Assembly (NCBI GenBank): GCA_035079385.1
Contig: JAVHKY010000053.1
Coordinates: 5,394,001-5,458,000 of the forward strand
Reading direction: 5' to 3'
DNA: 64,000 bases
Origin: Aspidiotus rigidus
Lineage: Eukaryota > Arthropoda > Insecta > Hemiptera > Diaspididae
In this document: positions 1 to 12,036 of the stretch, piece after piece
Layout of the letters: each line of letters begins with the position of its first letter
Numbering within the stretch: position 1 is the first letter of the stretch
Translations under genes and position numbers: made by a program
Notes under the pieces: generated by a model
What the model was told of the DNA's origin: nothing
The model's input: only the letters and a program-made list of their open reading frames with translations
Database searches by the model: none

Positions 1-720
1 TCGTCCGCAAGCGCAGGCAAGCCGTGTGTCATCCGGCGAAAAACTTAGAAAACTTTTGACTCCTGTTGTATATAGCTTGGAGCATGACATTTTTCTAAAC
101 TTAGAAAACTTTCGAATCCTATTGTGTATGGCTTGGAGGATGAAATTTCTACAAGTCCCCCTTCTATCATAATATAGCTCGAGAATGAAAATTTTTCAAC
201 TGGGAACCAGTTTCATGTTTTTTTTTTAAGAAATTTGCCGTGCGCCATCCACCGTCCAACAAAAATCTTGAAAAAATTTTGTCCCTAGAGGTATATATGA
301 TGGGGACTTGAAAATTTCTAGTATCGAGCTATATATGATAGGAGAGGGACTTGAAGAAATTTCGACTCTTGAGGGGGACTTGAAAAAATTTTGACTCGCA
401 GATTTCAACTCTCGAGCTATATACGATAGGAGAGGGACTTCGAAAAAATTTTGACTCTTGAGCTACATATGATAAGAGGGTATTTGGTAAAATTTCTACT
501 CTCGAGCTATATATGATAGAAGGGGGACTTGGAAAAATTCCCATCATAAATGGCTCGAGAGTCGAAAGTTTTCTAAGTCCCCCTCCTATCATATATATCT
601 CGAAAGACAAAATTTTTTTCAAGTACCCCTCCTATCATATATAACTCGAAAGTCGAAATTTTTACCAAGTTTTTTGTTGGACGGCGGACGGCGCACGGCA
701 AATTCCTCAAAAAGCCCTAT
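1..720. repeat. Degenerate ~45 bp minisatellite, composite repeat family
   Basis: Both orientations of a ~45-47 bp unit built on TCGAGCTATATATGATAGGA followed by GGGGACTTGGAAAAATTT. At about 236-262 and 674-705 the block carries the GC-rich CCGTCCGCCGTCC-like motif, and at about 724-740 the short palindrome related to AACAGGGAACCTGTT, both of which recur with this family throughout the window. Open frames here are low-complexity shadows of the repeat. No gene seen. Confidence 0.85.
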
Positions 721-744
721 ATAGAACAGGTTCCCTGTTAAAAT

Positions 745-3000
745 CTATAATTATCCAGTATTACATTCATCAAATAGGTCGATGATAATCTAAACACGTC
801 TGCCGAGTTCGAAAAAAAATAGTCAAAAAATTCTCCAGTCGCTAAAAAGGCTTAGAAATAGTAAAAAATCGAAAAAAACCACTTCTTCAATCTGGAGAAT
901 TCTGAATTTTAGTATTTCGATTAACGATAAGGTCAATTCTTAAAAAAGCACGTTCGCCCGGATTGAAAAAAATGGTCAAAAAATTGTCCAGTTCCTGGAA
1001 CGGTCTAGACATACAAAAAAATCGAAAAAATTGAATTTTTAATCCTGGAGAACCTTGAATTGTGGTATTTCGATTAACGATAAGGTCAATTCTTATAGAA
1101 ACACGACCGCCGAGTTGAAAAACAATAGTCAACAAATTCTCCAGTCGCTGAAATGTTCTGGAAATGGTGAAAAATCGAAAAAATTCAATTTTTAATCCTG
1201 GAGAACCCTGAATTTTGGTATTTCGATTAACGATAAGGTCAATTCTTATAGAAACACGACCGCCGAGTTGAAAAAAAATAGTCAAAAAATTCTCCAGTCG
1301 CTAAAAAGGCTTAGAAATAGTAAAAAATCGAAAAAAACCACTTCTTCAATCTGGAGAATTCTGAATTTTAGTATTTCGATTAACGATAAGGTCAATTCTT
1401 AAAAAAGCACGTTCGCCCGGTTTGAAAAAAATGGTCAAAAAATTGTCCAGTTACTGGAACGGTCTAGACATACAAAAAAATCGAAAAAATTGAATTTTTA
1501 ATCCTGGAGAACCTTGAATTGTGGTATTTCGATTAACGATAAGGTCAATTCTTATAGAAACACGACCGCCGAGTTGAAAAAAAATAGTCAACAAATTCTC
1601 CAGTCGCTGAAATGTTCTGGAAATGGTGAAAAATCGAAAAAATTCAATTTTTAATCCTGGAGAACCCTGAATTTTGGTATTTCGATTAACGATAAGGTCA
1701 ATTCTTATAGAAACACGACCGCCGAGTTGAAAAAAAATAGTCAAAAAATTCTCCAGTCGCTAAAAAGGCTTAGAGATAGTAAAAAATCGAAAAAAACCAC
1801 TTCTTCAATCTGGAGAATTCTGAATTTTAGTATTTCGATTAACCATAAAGTCAATTCTTAAAAAAGCACGTTCGCCTGGTTTGAAAAAAATGGTCAAAAA
1901 ATTGTCCAGTTACTGGAACGGTCTAGACATACAAAAAAATCGAAAAAATTCAATTTTTAATCCTGGAGAACCCTGAATTTTGGTATTTCGATTAACGATA
2001 AGGTCAATTCTTATAGAAACACGACCGCCGAGTTGAAAAAAAAATAGTCAAAAAATTCTCCAGTCGCTGAAATGTTCTGGAAATGGTGAAAAATCGAAAA
2101 AATTCAATTTTTAATCCTGGAGAACCCTGAATTTTGGTATTTCGATTAACGATAAGGTCAATTCTTATAGAAACATGACCGCCGAGTTGAAAAGAAAATG
2201 ATAGTCAAAAAATTCTCCAGTCGCTGGAACGGTCCACAAATACAAAAAGATGAAAAAAATCCACGTTTTCAACATCGATAACGGTGAGTTTTGGTATTTC
2301 GTTCATCAATTAGGTCGATTCTCATGTAAACACATCCGTCGAGTTCGAAAAAATTAGTCAAAAAATTCTCTAGTCACTGGAACGGTAGAGAAATACAAAA
2401 AAATAGAGAAGAACTACTATTTCAACCTGGAGAAGCCTGAATTTTGGTATTTCATTCATAGATTAGGTCAACCCTCATGTAAACCTCGTCTGACGAGATC
2501 GAAAAAATTAGTTAGAAAATTCTCCAGTCACTGAACGGGCCAGAAATACACAAAAATCGAAAAAACCCACTTTTGCAACCTGGAGAATCCTGAATTTTGG
2601 TATTTCGATTAACGATAAGGTCAATTCGTATATGAACACGTCCGCCCAGTTTGAAAAATTTTTCAAAAAATTCTCCAGTCACTGGAATGGTCTAGAAATA
2701 CAACATAATTGAAAAAATCCACTTTTTCAATCTGGAGAATCCTGAATTTTGGTATTTCGTTCATTGATTACGTCAATACTTATGTAAACACGTCCGCCGA
2801 GTTGAAAAAAAAATAGTCAAAAAATTCTCCAGTCGCTGAAACGGTCTAGAAATAGTAAAAAATCGAGAAAATACACTTTTTTAACATGGAAAATCCTAAT
2901 TTTTAGTATTTCGTTTATTGATAAGGTCAATTCTTATAAAAACACGTCCGCTGAGTTTGTAAAAAATATTAAATAAATTCTCCAGTCGCTGGAACGTTCT
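745..3000. repeat. 153 bp satellite array with trimeric higher-order repeat
   Basis: About 15 tandem monomers of ~153 bp. Each contains GAATTTTGGTATTTCGATTA, GGTCAATTCTTATAGAAAC, a CCGCCGAGTTG motif and ATTCTCCAGTCGCTG. Landmarks recur at about 1111, 1264, 1570, 1723, 2029 and 2183, which fixes the period. One diverged monomer (CACTTCTTCAATCTGGAG) recurs at 879, 1338 and 1798, so three monomers form a ~459 bp higher-order unit present about three times. Monomers after ~2230 are more diverged, as expected at an array edge. Open frames of 97-132 codons on the minus strand only reflect the repeat. Confidence 0.93.
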
Positions 3001-3016
3001 GGAAATGGTAAAAATC

Positions 3017-3185
3017 GAGGAGCGCGAAGCCGAAGACAACGGGACGTTATACGTGAGAGTCGGCAACGACTGAACACCGCGTCGCGTCGTGTGTGTTGCG
3101 CCCGTGTTGCGTGTACCAGCGGAGCGCGTATTCAACGTACAGGAAGGCGCGAGACTGCTGACGCGTATTTCCCCGTGTACAAACC
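3017..3185. other. GC-rich island at the satellite edge
   Basis: Between the last satellite monomer and AT-rich sequence lies ~165 bp rich in CG dinucleotides (CGCGTCGCGTCGTG and similar). Both strands keep short open frames across it (3089-3340 plus, 2896-3207 minus), but neither protein shows a domain I recognise. It may be a fragment of a GC-rich promoter or of a mobile element. Confidence 0.5.
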
Positions 3186-4854
3186 TCAATTTTTGGGGGT
3201 CTTCCACCCCTTCAAAAATTCTGAAAAAAAAATATGTTTTAGGTGACCGTCCAATACTTCATATATATTTTTTCCAGCTTGGACCCTCTGTAACAACATA
3301 CTTGAAAATTTTTTTAAATAAAAAAATATGCGTTTTCTAAGAATTTTTCTTTTTTTTGTTCGAAAAAATTATCATGAATGGTCCTTGAGATGATTCATTT
3401 TCCTTCCAAAGCACAAGAGGATTCATTGAAAATTACGAGCTGTAGAGTTTTTATAGTAAAATATACATTTTTAAATATCACGAAGGATAGAAAAGACTTA
3501 GGTGGCTGAAAATTTGGAAATAAGAGTTTCATGCCATCCCCAACAACTTCCGAGAGAATTTCGTTTGCGCAATTCGAGGTAGGCCTAACGAATTACTCAG
3601 AAAAACTATTTGGCATCAGATTTAAAAAAAAATTTGTTACATCGTTCTTTAATTCGCTCAAATCTCTCCTAAATCAATGTACATGATTGTAGCCTCAGTC
3701 GTCAGTTTTCTATTTGCCCAAATAGATATCTTGAGTCATTTATTAAAAGGTATATGATTAATTGAGGTTGGTCAATGGATTATCTATTGATCAGAACTTC
3801 TTCTGATCAAGGCGGAAGAATGTTTAATTATGTACATCTTAAAATAGGTATTTCGTGTTTCGTTTGCATTGTCGTGTCAAGTAAGTAATGCGATGTACCT
3901 TTGCACGCCTATCAATCCACGTATTCGTACACTCACGGCGGTCATAGATGATTCAAGCTTACTCAGATTGGCAGCATAAAGTCAATGACCTTAGCGCATA
4001 ACACACATCTACGTTTAAGAAATTGTAGACTTATTGAGTTCAAAAAAGCGGCTGCCCCGCCTGATATGTGTTTTATTTACGCATTTGGAAAATGAATAAA
4101 TAAATTTAATGAATGAAAAAAACAAAAATTTGCATTGCGACAACAAGGAAAAATCAATAAAATAAGTAGATTTCGATGGTACAACATATCGATGAAATAT
4201 CTGATCGTCGAGCGGAAAAAACTCTGAATGTGAAGAATATTTTCAGCTTGTTTACAGAGTCAGATCGCAATTTTCTGATTGTGACTTGTTGACACTTTTG
4301 ATGTTGCTATTCATTGAGCGTGTGTGTCATCGCTAATAAGATACAAAGGCACATAATACTCATTCACATCGTGTAAACAAGCATTGTTGAAGTGCCAGGT
4401 ACCTGTGAAATACCCTCTCGAATCCTTCAAGTCACTCCCTCTTTTGAATCATTCAACCAATGAGCAAGAAAGGACCGGTAAAGTTTGCACACGTCACCTT
4501 GCATTCAAGCAAGTGCGTAGTTCGCTCTCTCCTTTCAGCTTTCAACCAGTTCAGTATGTTTATCGCAGATGTGAAAAGTGGTCGTGTTACTTTTTCCGTT
4601 CGATTTTTCCTTTTGCTCACGTTTGCATGACGGGGTTTTTTAAAATTATTTTTTGCATGTTTCTTATGTGTACCGGTACATTTGTCTTGCTTAAACTAAT
4701 CATGCTGGGATACTAACACTAATATTCTAATTAAAATGTGTACTTTCTTTCAGCCGAAATTATTTTTAGGGCGTCTTTCATGCCTTTCGAATTTCGATAC
4801 AATATTTGTTCATTTCAAATAAAAATTTAAATCGAGACTATGGTAATTTTGTAG
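3186..4854. other. Intergenic, no supported gene
   Basis: AT-rich single-copy-looking sequence. An open frame at 4384-4716 (plus, 110 codons) has no recognisable domain and no splice-supported extension, so I do not call it a gene. Confidence 0.6.
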
Positions 4855-5870
4855 CGGCCGTTCCATTCTGAATTAATACGGGTGGCACGACAACTCCAAA
4901 TTTTGATGAAAGGTGTTGTTCATTTTTGTTCACGCTATTACAGGTGGATTGCAGGAAGTACATTGAGCGCGTGATGCGGATGTCCCTGCGCGCGATGATA
5001 TTGTGCTACCATCAATCGCACCTAATTTTAATTGAAATATGTATTTTCTTTCAGGCAAAATTATCTTCAGGGCTTGATTACACCATCCGTCATTCCGGAG
5101 TTGCTGTTGCACTCTGAAATATGGGTGTGTAAGCCGACGACTCCTGTTTGGACGACCGGTACTGGTCAATTGCGACCTCTTTCCTTTTGGCTCAAATTAA
5201 TCCACTAATTTTTCCTCTTTCAGATCAAAATTAATGTAGAAACCATCGTCATTTTGTAGCGATCGGTCCATTCTGAAACACGGGTGGCACGACAGCTCCA
5301 ATTTTGACTTAAGGTGGGGTTCATTGCTGGTTCGCGCTATTATAGGTAGATTGCGGGAAGTGCATTGAGCGCATCATGTGGATATATTCACGCGCGATGA
5401 TATTGTGCTACCATCAATCATACCTTTTTTCATCCAAAATTCTTTTCAGGGCTTATAGTATACCAACGGTCATTCCGGAGTAGCTGTTGCACTCTGAAAT
5501 AGGGGTGTGTAAGCCGACGACTCCTGTTTAGACAACCGGTATCGGTCAATTACGACCTCTCCTCTCCTTTGGATCAATTCATTTCATTTTTTCATTTGAA
5601 ATTTAAATCGAAAACATCGTCATTTTGTAGCGGCCGTTCCATTCTGAAAAACGGGTGGCACGACAACTCCAAAGTTTGACTAAAGGTTTTGTTTATTTTT
5701 GGTTCGCGCTATTACTCTATCTACAACTTTATATGATGGGTAGGTCTTACAGGAAGTGCATTGAGCGCATAATGCGGATTAGCCGCGCGCGTGATGATAT
5801 TGTGCTTTTCGATTTTTCAGTGCACCCACGATCGGATAAGTTGCGGTGGGGCGCAGGATGAGTTAACTCA
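4855..5870. repeat. Tandem repeat of ~370-400 bp, about 2.7 copies
   Basis: Units begin with GTAGCGGCCGTTCCATTCTG (or a variant) at about 4853, 5257 and 5627. Each then carries GGGTGGCACGACAACTCC, a TTCGCGCTATTA motif and GAAGTGCATTGAGCGC. Copies differ at many positions, so the array is old. The short open frames inside are repeat shadows. Confidence 0.8.
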
Positions 5871-6911
5871 GTTTACTGACTCCGCCAATGAAGAGGCAAC
5901 TATCTGAGGTTGTAACTGAGACGTTGCAGTCATAAACAGTCTTCGTAATTCGTGGCGGACTGACGTGGGTGCCTGCGCCTTCTCTCATTTTTTTAGATGT
6001 AGGTACAGCGCACCACATTCGGATATACCTCGCTGGGATTTTATCTTCGTTAGCCGGGGTTGACTGTTGTGGTAGTGCACAGTCTTCTATATAAAAGGAA
6101 TTCCTTTTTTTTTGTCTTTAGTGTAGGACTAGGATCTTTAGTGTCTTGGGACGCATTGGAGCCACCTCCACGTGGTGCGTCCTGGGCAACGGCAACATTT
6201 AGTATGTTGACGGCCAAGGCTCCTTAGAGTAATAGCGCGAATTAAAAAATAACATAGAAAATCCGATGAACTTGGGCAAAAAATAGAAACTTTGATTGGC
6301 AACAAAATGTTTCTTTATACCTAGTGTAATTTTGTGATTCTATTTGGTAGGTCATTTCAGAGTTTTTAGACTGGTCCTCGAGTTAAATGTGCTCACCTTC
6401 GTTATTCATTCTATTATGAGAAATTGAAACCTATGAGAGACTCTACCTCAGGGTCAGATGAGTGAATTAATTATCTGCTGTTGATATGAAAAAAAGTGGT
6501 AATTTTGAAAGGGGATTTCAGTAATTGACGGAGTTGGAATTTTAATATGTAATTATTTCGAGTATAAATTGAAATTCCTTGTAAACTTCGTAAGAAGTAG
6601 TATTTCAGATTTTCTTTATACCTACATTTTCATCTTCTCCTGAGTAAATAGACTAAATTCAACAATTCCTTGTTTGAGTTCTTGTAATAAATTACTTTGT
6701 GATCAAATATTATTGGTTTTGTCCGATGAATCTTTGCTTAATTCTTCTAGCAGCTCAAAAATTGTGTTACTTTGATTTACTTTAGATTTTTGTAAAATTT
6801 TTTGATGGAAATCTTAGCCTCCCGGCGATGAGTAGGAGCTTCGACCCACTTCATAACTTGGGAAATTTTCGCCTTGTTAATACAAGGATTTCGACTCAAG
6901 TTGACGGTTAG

Positions 6912-6949
<38 letters not shown>

Positions 6950-7250
6950 GCTTTGAAGCTACTCTAGGGCTAGCTTGACAAAGATTTATTCGAAAGACGC
7001 GGGTACTATCTAATTCAACTATTTATAGGATTTGAAAATTTTTGAAGGTAAGTAGGTATCCGAGAGGGGACTCTACCCAAATTAAGGGTCTTTCAACAAA
7101 TTTGAAATTGTCGGCTATATTACGACACCTGGAAAATGTTTGACCTTATGAAGTAATAATTGAGCATCATTATAATTTATTAAAAACTCACGGGTTCTGT
7201 AATGGAGATAAACAATGGATGGTAGGAACCTGTTTTATGGGGCACGTAGA
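5871..7250. other. Intergenic, poly-T tract, no gene seen
   Basis: No coding signal found. A run of about 27 T residues ends near 6945. On the minus strand this could be the poly-A tail of an old retroposed sequence, but no duplicated target site was found around it. Confidence 0.5.
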
Positions 7251-7660
7251 ATCTGAAAAATGTTGACGTACCAGATTTATGAAGTGAAGTCACAGGCCCG
7301 GACTTTGGAGCTATGTATAATAGGAGAGGACTTGGAAAATAAAATCCGACCCCCAAGCTGTATATATGATTCGACCTCCGAGGGGTATATGGTAGGAGAG
7401 GGACTTGGAAAATTAACGAAGTTAAAGGAGGAACGCAGGGAACTTGTTTTATGAGTAAAATTGGATTTGATATTGAGAATTCTAGGAAGCCTAGACCTAA
7501 TATAAAGCTAGTGTAAAGAAGCCCTAGGCCTACTATAAGCCTAGTAGAGTCTAAATTTTTCTTGACTTTCGAGCCATGTATGATAGGAGAAGGACTTGGA
7601 ATAATTTAGACCTCCAAGCTATATATGATAGGAGGGGGGACTTATGTATCATACCACATG
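7251..7660. repeat. Minisatellite fragments with terminal module
   Basis: Several degenerate copies of the ~45 bp minisatellite (AGCTATGTATAATAGGAGAG and similar). At 7411-7455 there is an inverted copy of the AACGAAGTTAAA / GGAACGCAGGGAAC module that ends each higher-order copy at 18-22 kb. Confidence 0.7.
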
Positions 7661-8189
7661 AGATTGCTAAGCATAATAATAATCTCATATGCTCTCGAGT
7701 TGACGATTCTGCGGTTATTGAGTTTCATATTTTACACGGCCATGGCCATACTGACATCAACGATATCCCGACGTTGAACTCAAAAGAAAAAATATTCTCC
7801 AACTTGACAGCCTTGAAGGTTAATATTCTCGTGGCATCATTTGAGGATTCAAACCGAGTCTTTCTGGTATAATTCGGTTGAGCACCTACTCACGGCCACC
7901 ACCCATAGAACAGATTCCCTGTTTAAAGGCCCCCGCTTCTTGAACGAATACAAAAAATGACCCTTCGATTTTATTTATCTCCAATGGACTCGTTTGGAGG
8001 TGCCTCGTGACCTCCGAAGTGTGTCTCTGGAGGCACTTGGCCAGTGCAATGACTGAAATTGGAGAAAAAGCTCCAGTCAGTGTCGGAGACACTTCACAGT
8101 GGTCGGAAATTGAAAAAAGCTGGACTTAATTCCGCTAAGCTCTACAGTAATGGACAGAGGAAAGAAAACAACGGATCTCGTGTGTATTT
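7661..8189. other. Unassigned sequence between repeats
   Basis: A 98-codon plus-strand frame (7576-7872) begins inside the minisatellite and has no recognisable domain. At about 7905-7922 a variant of the GGTTCCCTGTT terminal palindrome is visible, so the stretch is probably the interior or flank of the composite repeat. Confidence 0.4.
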
Positions 8190-8665
8190 TGGTCGCTGAA
8201 TCCATTTTCAAGGTCATTTTTGAACTAACCTCTTTTTAAAAAGTGCCACAGGGGGTAACAACGTCATCAAAATTTGAAGTAGTACGGTTTTTGTAATAAG
8301 TAAGGTGAGAAGCTCATCACGGGGCTTTTCTGGGTCACTGAAACCATTTTCAAGGTCACTTTGGAGCTCAGTGCCACAGGGGGTTAATACCTTCAAAATT
8401 TGAAGTAATTCTGTTTTTGTAATTTGTGAGGTGAGAAACTGGTCAGGGGTTTTTTTCGGGTCGCTGAATCCATTTTCAAGGTCATTTTTGGGCTAACCCT
8501 TCCCTAAAAAGTGCCACAGGGGGTTGATACCTTCAAAATTTGAATTAGTACTGTTTTTGTAATTTTAAAGTTGAGAAGCTGGTCAGGTGGGTTTTCTGGG
8601 TCGCTGAATCAATTTTCAAGCTGACACCTCTCCCTAAAAATTGCCACAGTGTGGTAAACCTTGGA
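8190..8665. repeat. 127-142 bp tandem repeat, ~3.5 copies
   Basis: Units start with GTCGCTGAATCCATTTTCAA (or a close variant) at about 8190, 8332, 8459 and 8598, and carry AGTGCCACAGGGGGT and TTCAAAATTTGAA downstream. The last copy is truncated before the minisatellite block. Confidence 0.85.
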
Positions 8666-8679
8666 AAAAAATTATCATT

Positions 8680-9055
8680 CTACATTCCCTCCTATCATAT
8701 ATAGCTCGAGAGTCCAAATTCTTCCAAGTCCCCCTTCTATCATATATAGCTCGGAAGTCACAATTCTTTCAAGTCCCCCTCCTATCATATATAGTTCGAG
8801 GCTCGAAATTCTTCTAAGTCCCCCTCATCATATATAGCTCGAGTCTAAAAATTTTTTTAAGTTTTTGGTTGGACGGCGGACGGTAGCTCGAAAGTAAAAA
8901 TTCTTCCAAGTCCCCACCCCCCCTATTATATATAGCTCGAGACTTGAAATTCTTCCAAGTCCCCCTCCTATCATATATAGCTCGAGACTCGAAATTCTTT
9001 CAAGTCCCCCTCCTTTCATATATAGCTCGAGACTCGAAATTCTTCTAAGTCCCGT
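8680..9055. repeat. Minisatellite block, minus orientation
   Basis: Seven to eight copies of CCCCCTCCTATCATATATAG followed by CTCGAGACTCGAAATTCTTC, interrupted at about 8860-8890 by the TTGGTTGGACGGCGGACGGT module. It ends at a short run of CCTAA units (9056-9075). Confidence 0.85.
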
Positions 9056-9669
9056 AACCTAACCTAACCTTAGGTTACTAACTTCGCGGACGCGGACGCG
9101 GACGTTTTCTGAGGATGTAATCTCCTAACAAAATGGATAGCGGGTTCCCCGCTAAAAAGCAAGGATGGTAAATTTCAAAAATTGGAAGTTCTATTGATGA
9201 ATAGAGTTTAAAATACGCACAGTATTGATCTATTATCGCAGCATTGATTATCTTTGTCTGGATCACTTACGGCAATAACAACATAGATTATAAATGAACA
9301 TCGATGAAAATAATATTAATTTTATACCTGAAAATGATATGATTCACAATTGGGATGTTAACCTGTGTAGCGCTAGAATCGCCTTCCTCTCTCGCCGCAC
9401 TCGCTTAAATTTCTGGATGACGATTTTACGTTCAATGTATTTGGCCACCCGATGCCGACAGATGTTCGACAAACTATTCGTAGCGTTGTCCACGGTTTTT
9501 GTAGGTTGCTTGTATTTTATTATTATGGATTAGATGGAGTTGGATAAATAGGAGGATCCGTAGTTTTTGTAGTTCTGTTATTGTTTTGTTTCTTTCCCAG
9601 AATTAAAACTAAAAAACAATAATATTATTAACAGGGAACCTGTTCTACGGGGGCCTTCTTGAGAAATTT
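9056..9669. other. Short CCTAA run and unassigned sequence
   Basis: About three tandem CCTAA units with an inverted TTAGG stand next to a GCGGAC triplication (9090-9105). CCTAA/TTAGG is the usual insect telomere unit, but three copies prove nothing. A 79-codon frame at 9294-9533 has no domain I recognise. At 9630-9655 the AACAGGGAACCTGTT palindrome marks the start of another composite-repeat copy. Confidence 0.45.
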
Positions 9670-9803
9670 GTGACCCCGTCTACAGAAACCCGCTTTAGTG
9701 TTCAATTACAATCAGGAGAAAAGGAATCTTCCTCCCTCTGTAAAAGATCTTTTTCTCCTGATCGATATTCAACGCCAAGGCGGGTTTCTGTAGACGGGGT
9801 CAC
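9670..9803. mobile_element. 134 bp foldback element with ATTT target duplication
   Basis: The 24 bp ends starting GTGACCCCGTCTACAGAAAC are perfect inverted repeats, and the interior pairs again (ATCAGGAGAAAA with TTTTTCTCCTGAT). ATTT occurs on both sides (9666-9669 and 9804-9807). The insertion is in a composite-repeat copy whose intact form, as at about 233-245, reads AAGAAATTTGCCGTGCGCC without interruption. The element has no coding capacity. Confidence 0.8.
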
Positions 9804-9894
9804 ATTTGCCGTACGCCGTGCGCCGTCCAGCAGAAAATGGAAAAATTTCGACTCTCGAGCTATATGTGATAAGAGGGGGACTTCGAAAAATTGG

Positions 9895-10251
9895 AAAGAT
9901 TCACAGGCGTTTGTAGTCCGCCCAATATCAGCGCTGTTCTTAGCCCATATATGAGGAGGGAAGAGAGCATCTGCACGAATATAAGTATCGTATACGTACG
10001 ACGTACGTAACTCTGTACTTGAGGATTGCTGCTTTCGGTCGGCGTTAAATCGTTTATGAAGAAATCTTCTACATCTTCAGGTGGTAGGAAAGCGAGACCA
10101 AAAAATGTATGTAAGTACTTACTCTTATATGTTTTCGCCAAACCAAGACTTTGAATGCGTCGGAACAAAGTCTGCCCAAGATGAAAACGACATCCCACTA
10201 TCGTAGTAGAGGGCCACACATTTCCAACAGCATTATGTATGGCTTTTTCAA
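9895..10251 (-). pseudogene. MULE transposase relic, C-terminal part
   Basis: The minus-strand frame carries features of the Mutator-like transposase (MULE) domain: an FEKA motif at the upstream end, then GCRFHLGQ, a conserved RRIQSLGLA block and LAFLPP. Downstream of about 10010 the frame is lost, but a shifted frame still reads FPPHIW and RTTNACESF, which are the expected next family motifs, so there is a frameshift around 9990-10010 near the repeated TACGTACG. The lower end is cut by minisatellite at about 9895. The rest of the domain lies at 13853-14062, beyond the inserted element. Seen: motifs and frameshift. Inferred: an immobile relic, or a decayed domesticated MULE-domain gene. Confidence 0.82.
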
Positions 10252-10269
10252 AGCTCTGTTCCCCTGCCC

Positions 10270-11030
10270 CCCCCCAGACAAGTTTCAAAGTCAAAATATG
10301 GCTCAAAAGATTGTGCTCGAGTTGTGCTCAACTGTGCCGTAAATCATTCAATTTGTGCTGCATTCGTTTCTGAGATATAATAGAAAATGTTTGGGGGGGG
10401 GGGCAGAGGACCACTAGCCGCCCCCAAGTCGAATTTTAAGTTGAAATCATGTAGGACAATTGTGCTACGATTGTGCTACATTGTGCTGTAGTTATTTTTC
10501 ATTGTGCAGCTCCCCGAGCCCCAGCCCCTTGCCCCCCCAGATGTGTTTTAAAGTCAAAATATGGCTCAAAATATTGTGCTCGAGTTGTGCTCAACTGTGC
10601 CGTAAGTCATTCAATTTGTGCTGCATTCGTTTCTGAGATATAATAGAAAATGTTTGGGGGGGGCAGAGGACCACTAGCCGCCCCCAAGTCGAATTTTAAG
10701 TTGAAATCATGTAGGACAATTGTGCTACGATTGTGCTACATTGTGCTGTAGTTATTTTTCATTGTGCAGCTCCCCGAGCCCCAGCCCCTTGCCCCCCCCA
10801 GATGTGTTTTAAAGTCAAAATATGGCTCAAAATATTGTGCTCGAGTTGTGCTCAACTGTGCTGTAAGTCATTCAATTTGTTCTGCACCCGTTTCTGAGAT
10901 ATAATAGAAAATGTTTGGGGGGCAGAGGAACTCTAGGGCAGCCCTCCAAATCGAATTTTGAGTTGAAATTATGTAGGTGGATTGTGCTATATTGGTGCTA
11001 CACTGTGCCGCAGTTATGAAGACAGTAAGC
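10270..11030. repeat. ~262 bp subrepeats, left arm
   Basis: AAAGTCAAAATATGGCTCAA recurs at 10288, 10551 and 10812. Each unit has poly-G/poly-C runs, GTGCTCGAGTTGTGCTCAAC and TGTAGGACAATTGTGCTAC. The right arm at 13320-13851 holds two units inverted. The arms differ in copy number, so the tandem units expanded or contracted after the inverted structure formed. Confidence 0.88.
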
Positions 11031-11564
11031 TCGTCATCTTCTTTTGACACTCCGGAACTTCTCGACTCAAAACACCAGCATTTTGAACCCACGCATCATA
11101 TTTTAAATTTTTTCGATAGAAATGGACATCCTGTGGATTCCACAGGATGGGCCTCGACCGATATTCGTCAATCAACAAAATGCAGGTGTCGTCAGCCCAC
11201 GAAATTGTATCTTTTTTACCCGACATTTTCTCAACAACACGGCAAACACCTCTTCGCGTGTTGAAATTCACGAATGCACTAAATTCACGTCCACACTGCG
11301 CATCGAATCGCGCACAAATCTCTTTGTGTTCGTCTCAAAGACCGACAAGAAATTGTTCGTCGCGCGGCAGTATTGCAACGCCGCAGTTCACGCGCAATTC
11401 GTGCGCGTACTCGTCCACACCTAACGAACGGCGGATCAAACATGCGCGTTTCTTGTTGCATTGCTCGCGCAGCGCGGGCTTGGCGCGCAAGTGTGGACCG
11501 GCCTTTGCATGGCGGCCCTCGCCAAAGCTCGGGCAACACAACCACCAGGCTTCGAGACTGAACT

Positions 11565-12036
11565 AACGATGTCACGCTCCATAGTCAGTTCATTTACATA
11601 ATGTATGAAATCCCTTTTATTTTTACTTCACATGAAAATAACTCGATAAATACAAACTTGAACAAAAATTTACAATGACCAAATTTGTTCTCCATTTTAT
11701 TTTCTTTCCAGTCGTTGTTTTTTTATAATTTTAGCATTAACCTAGCCGCTTTATTTTCTTCATTTCCAAGAACACGCCAAGAAACAGGAATTGCACAGAA
11801 TTTGCGTTTCTCAGTGCATTTTTGGAAATAAAGAATCTGAAACGGCTAGGTTGATGCTAAAATTATAAAAAAAGAACAGGAAAGAAAATGTTATGGGGAA
11901 CAAATTTGCTCACTTGTAAATTTTCGTTAAAATTTGTATTGATCGAGTTATTTTCACGTGAAGTAAAAAAAAAAACAGAGTTTCTCCATATTATACTTGG
12001 ATGAAATGACTACAGAGCGTGACGTCATCGCGATTT
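11565..12036. mobile_element. Foldback element, ~185 bp arms
   Basis: The left arm starts near ACGATGTCACGCTCC and the right arm ends at GAGCGTGACGTCATCG. The arms continue inward through TTTTTACTTCACATGAAAAT, a shared ACAAATTTG block and AACCTAGCCG, leaving a loop of ~60 bp. It is nested in the 3.6 kb element. No open frame of note. Confidence 0.8.

Noticed and set aside
887..1744. Minus-strand frames of 97 and 132 codons with identical protein
   Set aside because: They are the 153 bp satellite read in a chance-open frame; 153 is divisible by three, so the frame stays open across monomers.
9056..9075. Telomere repeat (CCTAA)n
   Set aside because: Only about three units, with an inverted copy adjacent; too short to indicate a telomere or an internal telomeric site.
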